Counted from the first letter of the stretch, positions 39,366-49,427 are shown. The stretch: DNA of 64,000 nucleotides from Colwellia ponticola (GCF_005885605.1 NZ_SZVP01000004.1:181445-245444), one strand, 5' to 3'. Numbers and translations are program-made. The notes: a model not told the origin generated them from the letters alone.

Positions 39366-39650
39366 TTAATTTTTAATGATGGAGTTTACGCCATCGCTAT
39401 AACCTAACGCAAAAGCTTGGTGAAGACTTTTATAATGACCATCGTTGTTAGCACCTGACTCGCCCAAACTATCAAGATCTAAACTAATAAACTTTTGTAA
39501 TAACGATCCTTGTTGATAACCAGAATTATAAGCACATTGGCAGCATTTATTTGCCTCTTTAGCATTGACTTGCTGCGCTGTTAAATTGGTTAACATGCTT
39601 TCATCTACTTGCCTTAAATGCGCTTGATTGCATGATAGTGGCTTATTCAT
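39366..39650 (-). CDS. Hypothetical protein with Cys-rich motif
   Basis: A 94-residue protein, not recognised. ATG at 39650 follows TAAGGT. It has KCCQCAYNSGYQQG near the middle and a related HQAFALGYSDGVN near the end, suggesting an internal duplication of a short helix-turn with Gly-Tyr. The clustered cysteines could bind metal, but a single CXXC-like cluster is not enough to say so. Confidence 0.55.
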   Translation of the reverse strand: MNKPLSCNQAHLRQVDESMLTNLTAQQVNAKEANKCCQCAYNSGYQQGSLLQKFISLDLDSLGESGANNDGHYKSLHQAFALGYSDGVNSIIKN

Positions 39651-39668
39651 ATTTATTACCTTAAACAC

Positions 39669-40302
39669 ACACGTTGTAGTACTTATTTTTTCTCTGAAAA
39701 GTCACTAAGTTATTAGGAAAAGTTTATTATGTAAACCTGAATTCAAATCAAGCACAGGTAATAATATTGCCCGCATTATTATCTTTCTCACCTTAACAAG
39801 CTCATCTTCACAACAAAGTGACAATATAAGGTTGCCTATTATCAAGGTGATTAACATTATTCATCATCGAACAACTATTTCACAAATAAAGAGAAATAGA
39901 CATTACACGACATTACAAACGCTATGTCATTGAAAGTTTGTTGCATTTTTCTACATAAATATTGTTTAAAAATGACACCAGCTTACAAAAATAAAAACTG
40001 TTTTTTTTTACGATAATAAAAAATAAAGGTATGAATAAATAATAAGAACTTAATTAACAACAACTTATTAGTATAAAAACAGTAATAAGCAAAAATAAAC
40101 AAACCTATTAAAGCGACTGTAATTAGCTGTCATAGCTTAAAGCCATCTAAGACGATAAATTTAGTCACAGATTTGAAGGCACTGGTAACCAAAACAAACA
40201 ATAAGACTTCAAAACGACAATTTATCAATGCACTTAACTATTCACATTAAATACTTTTAACACTTTTAACACTTACACAAATAATAATTAAACGGGAATA
40301 TT
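39669..40302. other. Long AT-rich intergenic region; no gene seen
   Basis: About 630 bases between divergent genes, with long A and T runs and a CTTTTAACACTTTTAACACT direct repeat just before the next ATG. I see promoters neither clear nor excluded, and no RNA gene. Confidence 0.45.
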
Positions 40303-40689
40303 ATGAACAAATCTATTAAAGCGGTATCTTTAGCCTTTGCCTTAACTAGCAGTATTTTTTTGCCTAGCGCCATGGCAGCTAATGCCACTAGTTCGACCAC
40401 TATGCTCATTACGATTGCAGAAAATAACCCGGTGTTGATAGAGCGATTAGATGACATTGCTTTACATAATCCAAAACTACTTACGCAACTATTAGCGATG
40501 GCAGGATCAGATGCAGAGCAATTAGAGAGATTAATTAATTTAGCGGAATCAGACTCGGCAATATTTGCGAAGTTAGTTAGCATTAAGAATGCTAAAGCAA
40601 CACAAGAATTAAAAGATCAGCAAACATCACCAGATGATCAAATGTCAACGTTTGGAACTATCAGTGATGGTGGTATTAAACGAAATTAA
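40303..40689 (+). CDS. Secreted small helical-repeat protein, unknown function
   Basis: A 128-residue precursor. A signal peptide (MNKSIKAVSLAFALTSSIF...SAMA, cut near residue 25) is followed by short repeated helices with the pattern NPVLIERLDDIA, NPKLLTQLLAMA, DAEQLERLINLA, DSAIFAKLVSI, about 15-17 residues each. The tail (after residue 97) is polar. No family recognised. Its last 45 bases overlap the end of the convergent kinase gene, so the two transcripts would be antisense at their 3' ends. Confidence 0.7.
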   Translation: MNKSIKAVSLAFALTSSIFLPSAMAANATSSTTMLITIAENNPVLIERLDDIALHNPKLLTQLLAMAGSDAEQLERLINLAESDSAIFAKLVSIKNAKATQELKDQQTSPDDQMSTFGTISDGGIKRN

Positions 40690-43434
40690 ACAGCGTGACG
40701 CATTATTATACTCCATCATTAACGTTTGAAACTGTAGCTCTTCACATAAGCTATCAAACCAGGGCAGATTAAACCAAACTACGCCGACATTATTTTTTAA
40801 TGCTACTTTAACATGATGGGTAGCAGATATTTTTTCTTTTAATAAACTATAAACAAGAGCTGAAGCATAAGATACTTCACCATTTTCAGGTGCTAAGCCT
40901 TGCGCTTTATTTAACGCTGAAATTGCCAAATCTCCTTGATTTAAATGTGCATAAGCTTGCGCTAAGCTGGTTAAATATTTAACATCATTTTTCTCAATCA
41001 AAATTGATACAACTTGTTGATAATGAGATTTCGCTAACTCTTGATACCCTAATACTTTTTCTATATCGGCTAAATTTACTAAATTAAAAGGGTGCTTTGG
41101 TTTTTTTTCTAGCGCTTTTTGAGCAAACTCAAGTGACTTATTATATTGTTTATTCAAGCCATAAGCTAAACTCAAGTTAGTCATGTCCTTAGCATTATTA
41201 GTGTGAAAAACAATTAGCTCATAGGCTTCAATAGCTAACTCAAGCTGCCCTTGACGTAACCAAACACTAGCCTGTAACTGTTTAGTACTGTAATCATCAG
41301 GGGTTATTTCAAAAATTAACTTTAATGAAGCTTCTGTTTTTTCTAAATCACCCATGCGCCAATAACTAAAAGCAATGTTATACAGTAAATTGGTACTAGG
41401 ACGTAATTTAAACGCTTTACTATAAGAATCAACTGCTGCTTGATATTGTCCAGCATTAAAAAACACAAAAGCTTCTAAACCTAACAGTGTTAATTCATCA
41501 GCACCTCTTTTTTTCGCTTCGATAAATTGGAGTTTTGCTTCTGTCTCATCGCCCATATCTGAAGCCAACCAAAACCTGTCTATGGCGGCAAAGACACTGT
41601 AACGATATTCAGGTGGTGAGTTTTGTAACAACAGCTCTAGCTGTTGGAAGTGTTTTTTATCTTTTGAATCTAAATACAAATCTAGTGCCGTGTCACGATA
41701 CAAACTATAACCCGCATACAAGTAAGGTGACCGTTTAAGTAAAGCCTCCAGTTGAGTCAAACTTTCATCACTATAATTGCCATGACCTTTAATTTGGCTA
41801 TAAAGCGTGATGTATTCACGGTAATCCGCTTCATCAATGGGGCGCTGTACTAAAGCTAATTGGTTTATTTCTGCGTGCTCAGCAAACAGCGCGGCAAACT
41901 GTGTTTGGCTGGTACTAAAGAGGGCATTAAATTTATCAATAGGCGCTAACCAGTTTTTTTCAGATTTAACCGATAAACTATCACGGCTATTATCATTAGC
42001 TACCAACCGAGAAAAGCTTACCTTACAACGGTTATTATCACATTCGAGTGTCGTTGAAATAATATCTGAGGCGCCAACCGCTTGCTTAATTTTTTTCAAG
42101 TTATCAGGATATTCTTTGCTGATGGCACCGACTTCGCGCTGTGAGATTAAATACATATTTTTGCTATTGATCACCGCTTGTCGCAGCGCATCTTCAACCG
42201 CTGAAATAACTAAGTCTTGTTGCATCTTCGCCATTAGTGGGCTGTTAACGAGTATCGGTTTTAAAATAACAATTTGTTTGGCTGTAACATCTTTCTTATG
42301 GTAAAAACCAAAAAACAACAGACTCATCACACTTAGAAAAACAATACTGGCTACTATTTTAGAGCGTAGTGAAAACAAGACGGCTTTTTTTTTATCCGGC
42401 GATTGAACACCTTGCTCACTATAATTTGCGTGATAAGTTGCCTGATTGACCTGAACAACTTCAGTGTGCTGAAGAAGTTGTGTCGCTTCAATAGCCTGGC
42501 TGTATGGCGCGGTATTATCAGGGTAAGTATTAGCGCTAGTTAACGCAGCAGACAAAGGGAGTGTTGCTTGCTCATTTATTTGTGCTTGTAACAGCGCGGT
42601 ACTAATGTGCTGTAATCTATTTTCGATAGCACTGGCGGTTAAGGTTCTTTGCTCAACCGGCTTAATCAGCATTTCCATTAACAAGTCAGTTAATGCTACC
42701 GGTGCATTTAGCATTAAGTTTTTGGCGTGCTCTGGTGTACTAGCACTTATTCTACTGGCAATATCGGTTGCTGAGCCGCCGTTATGACCAACAGCAAAAG
42801 GGTGGCTGCCTACCATCAGCTGATAAGCGACAATCCCTAATGAAAAAATATCACTACGATAATCTAGGGTATTTTTTTGTAATTGCTCGGGCGACATATA
42901 CAACAGGCTACCGTATTGCACACCATCGGGGGTATTAAGCTGTTCATTATGTGCTGTCGATTGACTGTCATTATTAGCAATTAACGCAATGCCAAAATCA
43001 GTTATTTTTAGCTGCCCTTGCTCATTAACTAAAATATTACTGGGCTTTAAATCACAGTGAATAATATTGTTTTTATGCGCGGCAGCTAAGCCAGCAGCGA
43101 GCTGTTGTAATAAATTAAGTTTTTGAATGAGCGTGCAATAATGTTCTTGTTGAAACTGAGTCAACGTTTTGCTGTGAAAGTATTCCATCACCAAGGAGAT
43201 ATGATCGCCTTCATCATGAACATTATAGATTTGTATTATATTAGCATGGTTCACACGGGCCAATAATCGTGCTTCTTGTAGGGCGTGGTTAACCTTGCCA
43301 CCTTGGCGCTGACAGGTTAATTCTTTAATGGCAACTTGGCGCTGTAGCTGGTTGTCTTGAGCAAGGTAAACCTTACCCATTCCCCCCTCACCCAATAATT
43401 TTTGCCGGCTATAATGGGGTAAGTTGTTATCCAT
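40645..43434 (-). CDS. Membrane Ser/Thr protein kinase with periplasmic TPRs
   Basis: A 929-residue Hanks-type kinase. Gly-rich loop GEGGMGKV (15-22), Lys38 in AIKE, catalytic HCDLKPSN (126-133), DFG (146-148) and SPE (181-183) are all intact, so it should be active. A single transmembrane helix at about 357-378 separates it from a large periplasmic part with TPR motifs (for example YSKAFKLRPSTNLLYNIAFS, AYELIVFHTNNAKDMTNLSLA, AQKALEKKPKHPFNLVNLAD). It overlaps the FHA gene by 8 bases, so the FHA protein is a likely partner or substrate. The signal sensed is unknown. Confidence 0.9.
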   Translation of the reverse strand: MDNNLPHYSRQKLLGEGGMGKVYLAQDNQLQRQVAIKELTCQRQGGKVNHALQEARLLARVNHANIIQIYNVHDEGDHISLVMEYFHSKTLTQFQQEHYCTLIQKLNLLQQLAAGLAAAHKNNIIHCDLKPSNILVNEQGQLKITDFGIALIANNDSQSTAHNEQLNTPDGVQYGSLLYMSPEQLQKNTLDYRSDIFSLGIVAYQLMVGSHPFAVGHNGGSATDIASRISASTPEHAKNLMLNAPVALTDLLMEMLIKPVEQRTLTASAIENRLQHISTALLQAQINEQATLPLSAALTSANTYPDNTAPYSQAIEATQLLQHTEVVQVNQATYHANYSEQGVQSPDKKKAVLFSLRSKIVASIVFLSVMSLLFFGFYHKKDVTAKQIVILKPILVNSPLMAKMQQDLVISAVEDALRQAVINSKNMYLISQREVGAISKEYPDNLKKIKQAVGASDIISTTLECDNNRCKVSFSRLVANDNSRDSLSVKSEKNWLAPIDKFNALFSTSQTQFAALFAEHAEINQLALVQRPIDEADYREYITLYSQIKGHGNYSDESLTQLEALLKRSPYLYAGYSLYRDTALDLYLDSKDKKHFQQLELLLQNSPPEYRYSVFAAIDRFWLASDMGDETEAKLQFIEAKKRGADELTLLGLEAFVFFNAGQYQAAVDSYSKAFKLRPSTNLLYNIAFSYWRMGDLEKTEASLKLIFEITPDDYSTKQLQASVWLRQGQLELAIEAYELIVFHTNNAKDMTNLSLAYGLNKQYNKSLEFAQKALEKKPKHPFNLVNLADIEKVLGYQELAKSHYQQVVSILIEKNDVKYLTSLAQAYAHLNQGDLAISALNKAQGLAPENGEVSYASALVYSLLKEKISATHHVKVALKNNVGVVWFNLPWFDSLCEELQFQTLMMEYNNASRCLISFNTTITDSSKR

Positions 43435-44482
43435 GTAATACCGTCAATGAAACCTTATCTTGGCCGCGATTAACGATTAACTCGTTACCTTTATAAATAC
43501 GATAAAAAACACCAGCAAAGCGTATTTTTCTGCCCTTACGCTCAATAAGTTCATCACCATCACAAGCACCATCAAGCATTTCTCTAAATTGCTGTTTTGC
43601 GCGACAAACATGAGTATTAAATAAAGTAATATCACAACCTAATTCTTTAGTGAGTACTTCAGGCAAACGCCAGCCTTGATTGTCAGCATCAATGCCTTGT
43701 TTAGCATCTTCATCTCGGTGTCGCGCTAAACTCAACGTAAGGTAATGATGTGCTTTATTGGCTAAACAAAATTTTTCATCATCCGTTGTTACGGTTAGCT
43801 CTGTACTCTCTTCATCTAGACTTAAATTAAAGCGATATTTAATTTGCTCAACGGAGAGTTTAGCTTTCGCCATTAGCACGGTATTTTCAGTTAACGGCGT
43901 TAATTTGAGCTGCCATTTTTGATGATTAAAATAAAGTAAATCTAAATTAGCTACCGGATAAGCACCGCCATCAGTATCAATAAGAAATTCTTTATACCAC
44001 TGGTCTTTACTTGGTACGTAAAACAAAGCGATTTCAGGATTGTCTTCATTAGGTAGTAAATTACCATCGCTTAAAATTATCGGCGCTTGAGTCACTTGTT
44101 CGCCGTGTTGACCGAGAGGCAGCAACATATTTTGCGGAGGGCTTAAATCTTGTATAACAACACCATGACTTTCACCTGAAGCAAAAAATATCTTATCGCC
44201 TACTTTCAGCGTGTGTGGGCTATCTTTAACTAACTTGTGCTGATTTACCCAGGTACCATTATTACTAAGATCGCGAATAAGCCATTGGTTATTACTCCAT
44301 TCAACAACCGCATGAATACGAGAGACTTCTTGCGCATTAATCACAGTATCGACGTTAGTTGGCGAGCGACCAAAACAATGACACGCATTTAAATAACGTA
44401 ACGCTTCGTTTTTATTATGTAAATTTAAAATAGCTGCCATAGGATCATCATTAATACGTAAAGTTTTATCACGAAGGTGCAA
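43427..44482 (-). CDS. FHA-domain protein with C-terminal winged-helix-like region
   Basis: Up to 351 residues. The frame opens with TTG at 44482; ATG at 44440 (MAAILNLHNK) would start just at the FHA domain and may be the true start. FHA signatures are CFGRSPTNVD, SRIHAVVEW and NNGTWVNQH, so it should bind phosphothreonine. The C-terminal 100 residues (LTLSLARHRDEDAKQ, WRLPEVLTKELG, NTHVCRAKQQFREML) resemble a winged-helix DNA-binding or interaction domain. Encoded directly before the kinase with overlap; together they form a phospho-signalling pair. Confidence 0.82.
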   Translation of the reverse strand: MHLRDKTLRINDDPMAAILNLHNKNEALRYLNACHCFGRSPTNVDTVINAQEVSRIHAVVEWSNNQWLIRDLSNNGTWVNQHKLVKDSPHTLKVGDKIFFASGESHGVVIQDLSPPQNMLLPLGQHGEQVTQAPIILSDGNLLPNEDNPEIALFYVPSKDQWYKEFLIDTDGGAYPVANLDLLYFNHQKWQLKLTPLTENTVLMAKAKLSVEQIKYRFNLSLDEESTELTVTTDDEKFCLANKAHHYLTLSLARHRDEDAKQGIDADNQGWRLPEVLTKELGCDITLFNTHVCRAKQQFREMLDGACDGDELIERKGRKIRFAGVFYRIYKGNELIVNRGQDKVSLTVLHG

Positions 44483-44968
44483 AGTACATAGAGTTGATTA
44501 TTGTATCTAAACACAAGAGGCTCTTCTAGTGAAGATGATAACTTATCTCATTGCTTTTTAATTATATCATTACGATATAGCAACTAGGTTGCCATCAGTT
44601 TACTGAAAAAACACGCCATTTCTAAATCCTGCAATTCATGTTTACAGCTGTACTTCAAATAGCTATTTATAATATAGCATCAGTTTAGTGTATTCACTCT
44701 CTTTTTTGTATATAAAAACATCTAAAAAAGCTAAAAAACCACGAGATAGATACAACCAAAAAATAAACATAGGCACATGTTATTAAAGGTAAATAACAGC
44801 ATTAGCCCGATATAAAAACTAGTGTGTATTTATCACTAAAACGGTTATTAAAATAACATTAACCTTTAAAGCAATAAGGTGAACAAAATTATTACTTACC
44901 TCAAGGTTTTTATTTGTTTTCCTGCTACAATCTCCCAATATACGTAGTTACCTTGTTCTTATTTTATT
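44483..44968. other. AT-rich intergenic region; no gene seen
   Basis: About 485 bases between the divergent FHA and acyltransferase genes. Only promoter-like AT-rich sequence; no frame, RNA or terminator that I can support. Confidence 0.45.
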
Positions 44969-45841
44969 ATGGCTAAAAAAAAGCTTACCATACGTGAAAA
45001 AACCATTTTTGACGGCATTTTCACCAAATACTTCTTAAAATTTATTTTTACCTTATGGTTTAAAATAGCGGGTTGGAAACTTTGTAAAACTGTGCCCGAG
45101 GGTGCTGGTGTTGCTATTGCAGCGCCTCATACTTCTAATTGGGATTTTGTCTACGCCCTTGGTGCCGCTATTTTACAAGACATTAAAATTTACTTTTCGG
45201 TAAAAGAAAGTTTATGCCGCATACCCGTGTTAGGTACTTGGATGATGTACCTTGGGGCAATACCTATTGATCGCTCCTCAAAAGGCGTTGGTCAAGTAGA
45301 GCAAATAAAACAATTCATCAATAGTCAAAAACTAAACAGAGTGTTTTTTTTATTTACCCCAGAAGGGACACGCGGCCCAGTCCCTAAATGGAAAACAGGT
45401 TTTTATCATGTTGCTCAAGGCTGTAACTTACCTATTTTTTTAGCCAAGGTAGATTATTTAAGTAAAGAAACCGGTGTTTTTCATACCTTTAAATTAACTG
45501 ACGATAGAGAAAGTGACATACGAGCGATACAGGCGTCTTATGAAAGTGTACAAGGTAGATTTCCATTAGATCAATACCCTCCTTATACTGGTCGTATGCC
45601 AAAAATATCTGAAGTAGAAGCAAAGATAATCAAAGCACTGTATTCCTTTAAAGGCGTTGCTACTGAAGTTGAAATTAGCGCTAAAGTAAAACTAGGCGAA
45701 CTATCAACCACCATGCTCGACTATTTAATTGATAAAGGGCTATTAGAGAAAAGCCTAAATAGCGATAAAAATGGTGAACCAACCTATCAACTGACCTTTG
45801 CAGGTCGTGGCTGTTTTTTACACTTACCACCTAATGCTTAA
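44969..45841 (+). CDS. PlsC-family acyltransferase with C-terminal winged-helix-like domain
   Basis: A 290-residue protein. The acyltransferase core has PHTSNWD (HX4D), IPIDRSS and FTPEGTRGPVPKWKTGF. The pattern is that of the glycerol acyltransferases found beside lipid and membrane genes rather than the housekeeping PlsC (at 28491). Residues from about 205 add a helix-turn-helix-like module (FKGVATEVEISAKVKLGELS, TTMLDYLIDKGLLEK). Such a combination could couple lipid synthesis to regulation, but that is speculation. A methyltransferase gene follows. Confidence 0.82.
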   Translation: MAKKKLTIREKTIFDGIFTKYFLKFIFTLWFKIAGWKLCKTVPEGAGVAIAAPHTSNWDFVYALGAAILQDIKIYFSVKESLCRIPVLGTWMMYLGAIPIDRSSKGVGQVEQIKQFINSQKLNRVFFLFTPEGTRGPVPKWKTGFYHVAQGCNLPIFLAKVDYLSKETGVFHTFKLTDDRESDIRAIQASYESVQGRFPLDQYPPYTGRMPKISEVEAKIIKALYSFKGVATEVEISAKVKLGELSTTMLDYLIDKGLLEKSLNSDKNGEPTYQLTFAGRGCFLHLPPNA

Positions 45842-45903
45842 TTCGCTAAGCGAAGTAGATTAAGTTAACCGTAAAAACGATAATATCCACTGGAGCGTTT
45901 AAC

Positions 45904-46473
45904 TTGATAACCGCCGCACTATTATTGCCTGCTATGCTAGTTGTTATCTTATTATTTGTTAGTGCCTCACTTGTTTATAGTACGATAAGGCTTGGTATAT
46001 CCCCTATGCCAAGCTCAAATAAAGCCTATATTGCTATGATGCAACTAACGGATCGAACAGGGCCTGGAACAATAGTCGATTTAGGTAGTGGCTGGGGAAA
46101 TTTTGTTATACGTATTGCCAAAAAGCATCCACAACGGCAAATAATAGGCTATGAACTCTCTTGGTTGCCTTGGCTAATATCTGTGTGCTTTAAAAAGCTG
46201 CTAGGCTTAAAAAATCTAACCCTGCATCGACAAAATTTTTATCAGGCTGACCTCTCTGATTGCTCTGTCTTGATCTGTTATTTATTTCCTGGAGCAATGA
46301 ACAAAATAAGTAAAAAATTACAATTAGAGCAAACAAATATTAACTTCTTGATCAGTAATAATTTTTCCCTACCCGGCTGGAAACCTTGTAAAGCTATAAA
46401 AATTGATGATTTTTATAAATCTTCCATTTACCGCTATAATATCAATAGTAATAAAAAACCCAGTAAACAATAA
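45904..46473 (+). CDS. Membrane-anchored SAM-dependent methyltransferase
   Basis: A 189-residue protein starting with TTG at 45904 (GGAG at 45892-45895 supports it). One N-terminal transmembrane helix (about 5-27) is followed by a Rossmann methyltransferase core: IVDLGSGWGNFVIRIA (motif I) and IIGYELSWLP. A short C-terminal part and SNNFSLPGWKPCKAIKIDD end the fold. Substrate unknown; the anchor suggests a membrane-near target. Same strand as the acyltransferase, 62 bases apart. Confidence 0.78.
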   Translation: MITAALLLPAMLVVILLFVSASLVYSTIRLGISPMPSSNKAYIAMMQLTDRTGPGTIVDLGSGWGNFVIRIAKKHPQRQIIGYELSWLPWLISVCFKKLLGLKNLTLHRQNFYQADLSDCSVLICYLFPGAMNKISKKLQLEQTNINFLISNNFSLPGWKPCKAIKIDDFYKSSIYRYNINSNKKPSKQ

Positions 46474-46489
46474 GCTGCTGACTGGGTTT
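46456..46489. terminator. Bidirectional terminator overlapping the methyltransferase end
   Basis: Stem AAACCCAGT / ACTGGGTTT whose loop contains the methyltransferase stop codon. On the minus strand a run of six T follows, so it should mainly terminate the OmpW-like gene; it may also serve the plus strand. Confidence 0.7.
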
Positions 46490-46539
46490 ATTTACTAACC
46501 ATTAATTATTTGATTAGCGAAACTAATTGACTAACTAAA

Positions 46540-47223
46540 CTAAAAAATCGAGCCTATTTCTAGGTGGTAAGAGCCAATACTGGCATCACTTGAATGACTA
46601 AGATCAATCCACGATTGTTTATAGCTGGCTCGAAAAAATAGACTGTTATCTAACTCATAGCGAAAGCCTGCGGCAACATTATACGAAAAGCGAGTATCGT
46701 TGTAAGTGCTTTGATAACCTTCACAAATATATCCCCACCAAGGATCATACCAACAAACAGTGTTGGGTGGTCCATCAGCAATATTACTATCAAGATAACT
46801 CCAGCCAGCTCCAGCCTGAACATAGGGTGTCAACTGAGAAGCAAAAACACTGTAAACCACATTAAACTGACTGTCGAACAGGTTCATTTTATGATTTACC
46901 TTATATTCACTACCATTATCTTTAACCAATGTTGCCTCATAGCTAGGCGTAGTTGATGAAAAATCAAAGTTAATCAAAATATGTGGGTTTAGGTTATAGC
47001 CGAAGGTAAAGCCCCAGCCATAATCACTTTTCATCGCAATAGTAGAATCATTCTGACCATTAATATCTGCAGACTGACTATTTAATACTTTAAAACTCGC
47101 TTCCCACTTATCGCTACGGTGAGTGTAATTAGCATTGGCATCAACACTCACCGTGCTAGCGAGAAAGCCAATAGCACAGCTAACAACTGTTAATTTTGAC
47201 ATTAAGACTTTATTCATCAACAT
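46540..47223 (-). CDS. OmpW-like outer membrane beta-barrel protein
   Basis: A 227-residue precursor with a signal peptide (cut after VDANA). The mature part alternates polar and hydrophobic strands (YGWGFTFGYNLNPHILINFDF, TPYVQAGAGWSYLD, YNVAAGFRYEL, LFFRASYKQSWIDL) and ends in Phe, as barrel proteins do. Two cysteines in the extracellular-type loop TVCWYDPWWGYICEGY could form a disulfide. The best match is the OmpW/opacity-like small barrel family; cargo unknown. Confidence 0.8.
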   Translation of the reverse strand: MLMNKVLMSKLTVVSCAIGFLASTVSVDANANYTHRSDKWEASFKVLNSQSADINGQNDSTIAMKSDYGWGFTFGYNLNPHILINFDFSSTTPSYEATLVKDNGSEYKVNHKMNLFDSQFNVVYSVFASQLTPYVQAGAGWSYLDSNIADGPPNTVCWYDPWWGYICEGYQSTYNDTRFSYNVAAGFRYELDNSLFFRASYKQSWIDLSHSSDASIGSYHLEIGSIF

Positions 47224-47315
47224 AATTATTCCTTTAGTTATATTGGCTATATTAGTTAGCCAGACTTAAGTTATTAAAGTCAATTACACACAGTAATGCT
47301 ATACATTATGGACAA

Positions 47316-47891
47316 TTATTGAGCTTTTGTTGCTCTTGATACATATTCACCAGAGCGGGTATCTATACGCACTTTTTCACCAATTTGCACAAATAAAGGC
47401 ACACGAACAACAGCGCCAGTAGCTAATGTCGCTGGCTTGCCACCCGTACCTGCGGTATCGCCTTTTAAGCCAGGATCTGTTTCAGTAATATCAATTTCAA
47501 CAAAATTTGCTGGCGTAACGGTAATTGGCGTGCCATCCCATAAAGTTATAGTACAAATATCACCTTCAACTAACCACTTGACTGTATCGCCTACTGCTTT
47601 TTCTTCAGCGCCAATTTGCTCAAATGTTTCGTTATTCATAAAGTGCCAGAATTCGCCATCTGAATATAAGTAAGCAAGATCTACTTCTAATACATCAGCG
47701 CCTTCAACGGTTTCACCTGATTTAAAGGTTTTTTCTAATACTTTACCTGAAACGAGTTTACGGATTTTAACGCGACTAAAGGCTTGGCCTTTACCTGGCT
47801 TAACCAATTCATTTTCAAGAATATTACAAGGTTCGCCATCAAGCATGATTTTAAGTCCAGCTTTAAACTGGTTGGTACTGAAATTAGCCAT
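47316..47891 (-). CDS. efp: Translation elongation factor P
   Basis: A 191-residue tRNA-shaped factor that rescues ribosomes stalled at consecutive prolines. [18 protein letters not shown], then [13 protein letters not shown] with Lys34 as the lysylation site, and the C-terminal [11 protein letters not shown] are family-typical. The modifying enzyme gene epmB is divergent, 98 bases away. The second modification gene epmA is not in the window. Confidence 0.97.
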   Translation of the reverse strand: MANFSTNQFKAGLKIMLDGEPCNILENELVKPGKGQAFSRVKIRKLVSGKVLEKTFKSGETVEGADVLEVDLAYLYSDGEFWHFMNNETFEQIGAEEKAVGDTVKWLVEGDICTITLWDGTPITVTPANFVEIDITETDPGLKGDTAGTGGKPATLATGAVVRVPLFVQIGEKVRIDTRSGEYVSRATKAQ

Positions 47892-47989
47892 AGTAAGAGT
47901 GCTCTTTTATTAATTACTTAGTTATTTATTTGATCTTCACTAACCTATAACCGTTATAATGGTCTAAGTAGTTAGTAAGACATATTCAA

Positions 47990-49030
47990 TTGAGATTAGA
48001 ATTGCCGCAGATAATAACCCAAAATAGTCATGATTTGCATCTTTGTGATGAAAAATCATGGCAAAAAGATTTACGCGATGTTGTGACAGAACCAGAACAA
48101 CTGTTAAGGCGACTTAATATTGTCCCTAATGACTATTTACAACATTTTAAAGCACGTAAACTATTTCCCGTTCGTGTACCCGTTTCATTTATTAACCGCA
48201 TGAAGCCAGGTGACTTTGACGATCCTCTACTTAAACAGGTGATGCCACTATCAAGTGAGTTTTTACTTACCGACGGTTATTCAACTGATCCGCTTAGTGA
48301 ACATGATACTGTTGCGGAAGGCTTACTACATAAGTATAAAAATCGTGTGTTGATGATAGTCAAAACTGGCTGTGCTGTTAATTGTCGTTATTGTTTTCGC
48401 CGTCACTTTCCTTATCAAGACAATAGTCCCTCTAAGCAACGCTGGCAAGGTGCTCTTAATTATATTGCTCAACATAATGAAGTAACCGAAGTTATTTTCA
48501 GTGGTGGCGATCCGTTAATGGCTAGCGATGATCATTTAGCTTGGTTAGTTGCCCAGATAGAAAAAATTCCCCATGTAACACGTTTGCGAATACATAGCCG
48601 CCTGCCGGTAGTTATCCCTAATAGGATCACTGCATCACTCGTCGCTTTATTAAAAGATTCACGTTTAAAAGCAACCATGGTCTTGCATATTAATCACCCC
48701 AATGAAGTGAATGAAGAATTAGTACAAGCACTTGAGCCACTGCGCCAAGCGCGTATTCCACTATTTAATCAAAGTGTGCTGTTACGCGGGGTAAATGATA
48801 ATGCAAAAGTATTAGTGACGTTAAGTGAAGTATTATTTGATGCTGGTATTCAGCCTTATTATTTACACCTTTTTGATGCGGTACAAGGGGCTGCTCACTT
48901 TGATGTTAACGAGGCAGATGCCGTTGCTATTGCTACTGAAATGTTAGCAACTTTACCGGGGTTTTTAATGCCTAAATTAGTACGAGAAATTGCTGGTCAA
49001 GCTAACAAAACGCCAATCAATCTGGCATAA
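47990..49030 (+). CDS. epmB: EF-P beta-lysylation protein EpmB
   Basis: A 346-residue radical SAM aminomutase of the lysine 2,3-aminomutase family, which makes (R)-beta-lysine for EF-P modification. The iron-sulfur motif is CAVNCRYC (Cys128, Cys132, Cys135), with VIFSGGDPLMASD and RLRIHSRLPVVIP following, and the PLP lysine region near the end (YYLHLFDAVQGAAHF). It starts with TTG at 47990. Divergent from efp, the usual arrangement in gammaproteobacteria. Confidence 0.95.
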   Translation: MRLELPQIITQNSHDLHLCDEKSWQKDLRDVVTEPEQLLRRLNIVPNDYLQHFKARKLFPVRVPVSFINRMKPGDFDDPLLKQVMPLSSEFLLTDGYSTDPLSEHDTVAEGLLHKYKNRVLMIVKTGCAVNCRYCFRRHFPYQDNSPSKQRWQGALNYIAQHNEVTEVIFSGGDPLMASDDHLAWLVAQIEKIPHVTRLRIHSRLPVVIPNRITASLVALLKDSRLKATMVLHINHPNEVNEELVQALEPLRQARIPLFNQSVLLRGVNDNAKVLVTLSEVLFDAGIQPYYLHLFDAVQGAAHFDVNEADAVAIATEMLATLPGFLMPKLVREIAGQANKTPINLA

Positions 49031-49042
49031 TTAACCAAATTA

Positions 49043-49086
49043 AATACTGTTTTTTCAACACCAAACCGTATTGAAAAAACAGTATT
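49043..49086. terminator. Perfect 16-bp hairpin after epmB
   Basis: AATACTGTTTTTTCAA and its exact complement flank a 12-base loop, 13 bases after the epmB stop. Only AT-rich sequence follows, without a T run on the plus strand. Likely a terminator or mRNA stabiliser. Confidence 0.55.
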
Positions 49087-49124
49087 ATTAAACCCAGCCC
49101 TATTACTCATTTAAAAGCACTATT

Positions 49125-49427
49125 ATGACTAAAGCAATTGAACAACAACTTATTGAAAATATTTCAATTATTTTGAAAAAGTCACTAACAGCGGATGCCA
49201 CGTTAGCTGATTTACGCGAAAAGAAAAAAGCTAGCTTTAAAGCTGTTTTTACTGAAGATTCTCCTTTTTCAAGTTCAGCAGATACTTTTCAACCCTATGT
49301 GGAAGAAGTGGCTGAAGATCTACTGAAATGGCAAGAAAGCAAAGATCAAGCACTACTTGTTTCCCTCGTTAAAAAGATAGAGCAGTTATTTACTGTGCTC
49401 GCTAACTTTGAGCAAAGCTATAGCTAA
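49125..49427 (+). CDS. Hypothetical helical protein
   Basis: A 100-residue protein, not recognised. Predicted almost fully helical, without signal or membrane segments: IEQQLIENISIILKKSL, a loop with SPFSSSADTFQPYVEE, then LLVSLVKKIEQLFTVLANF. It follows epmB on the same strand after the hairpin and so is probably transcribed with it or just after it. Confidence 0.65.
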   Translation: MTKAIEQQLIENISIILKKSLTADATLADLREKKKASFKAVFTEDSPFSSSADTFQPYVEEVAEDLLKWQESKDQALLVSLVKKIEQLFTVLANFEQSYS

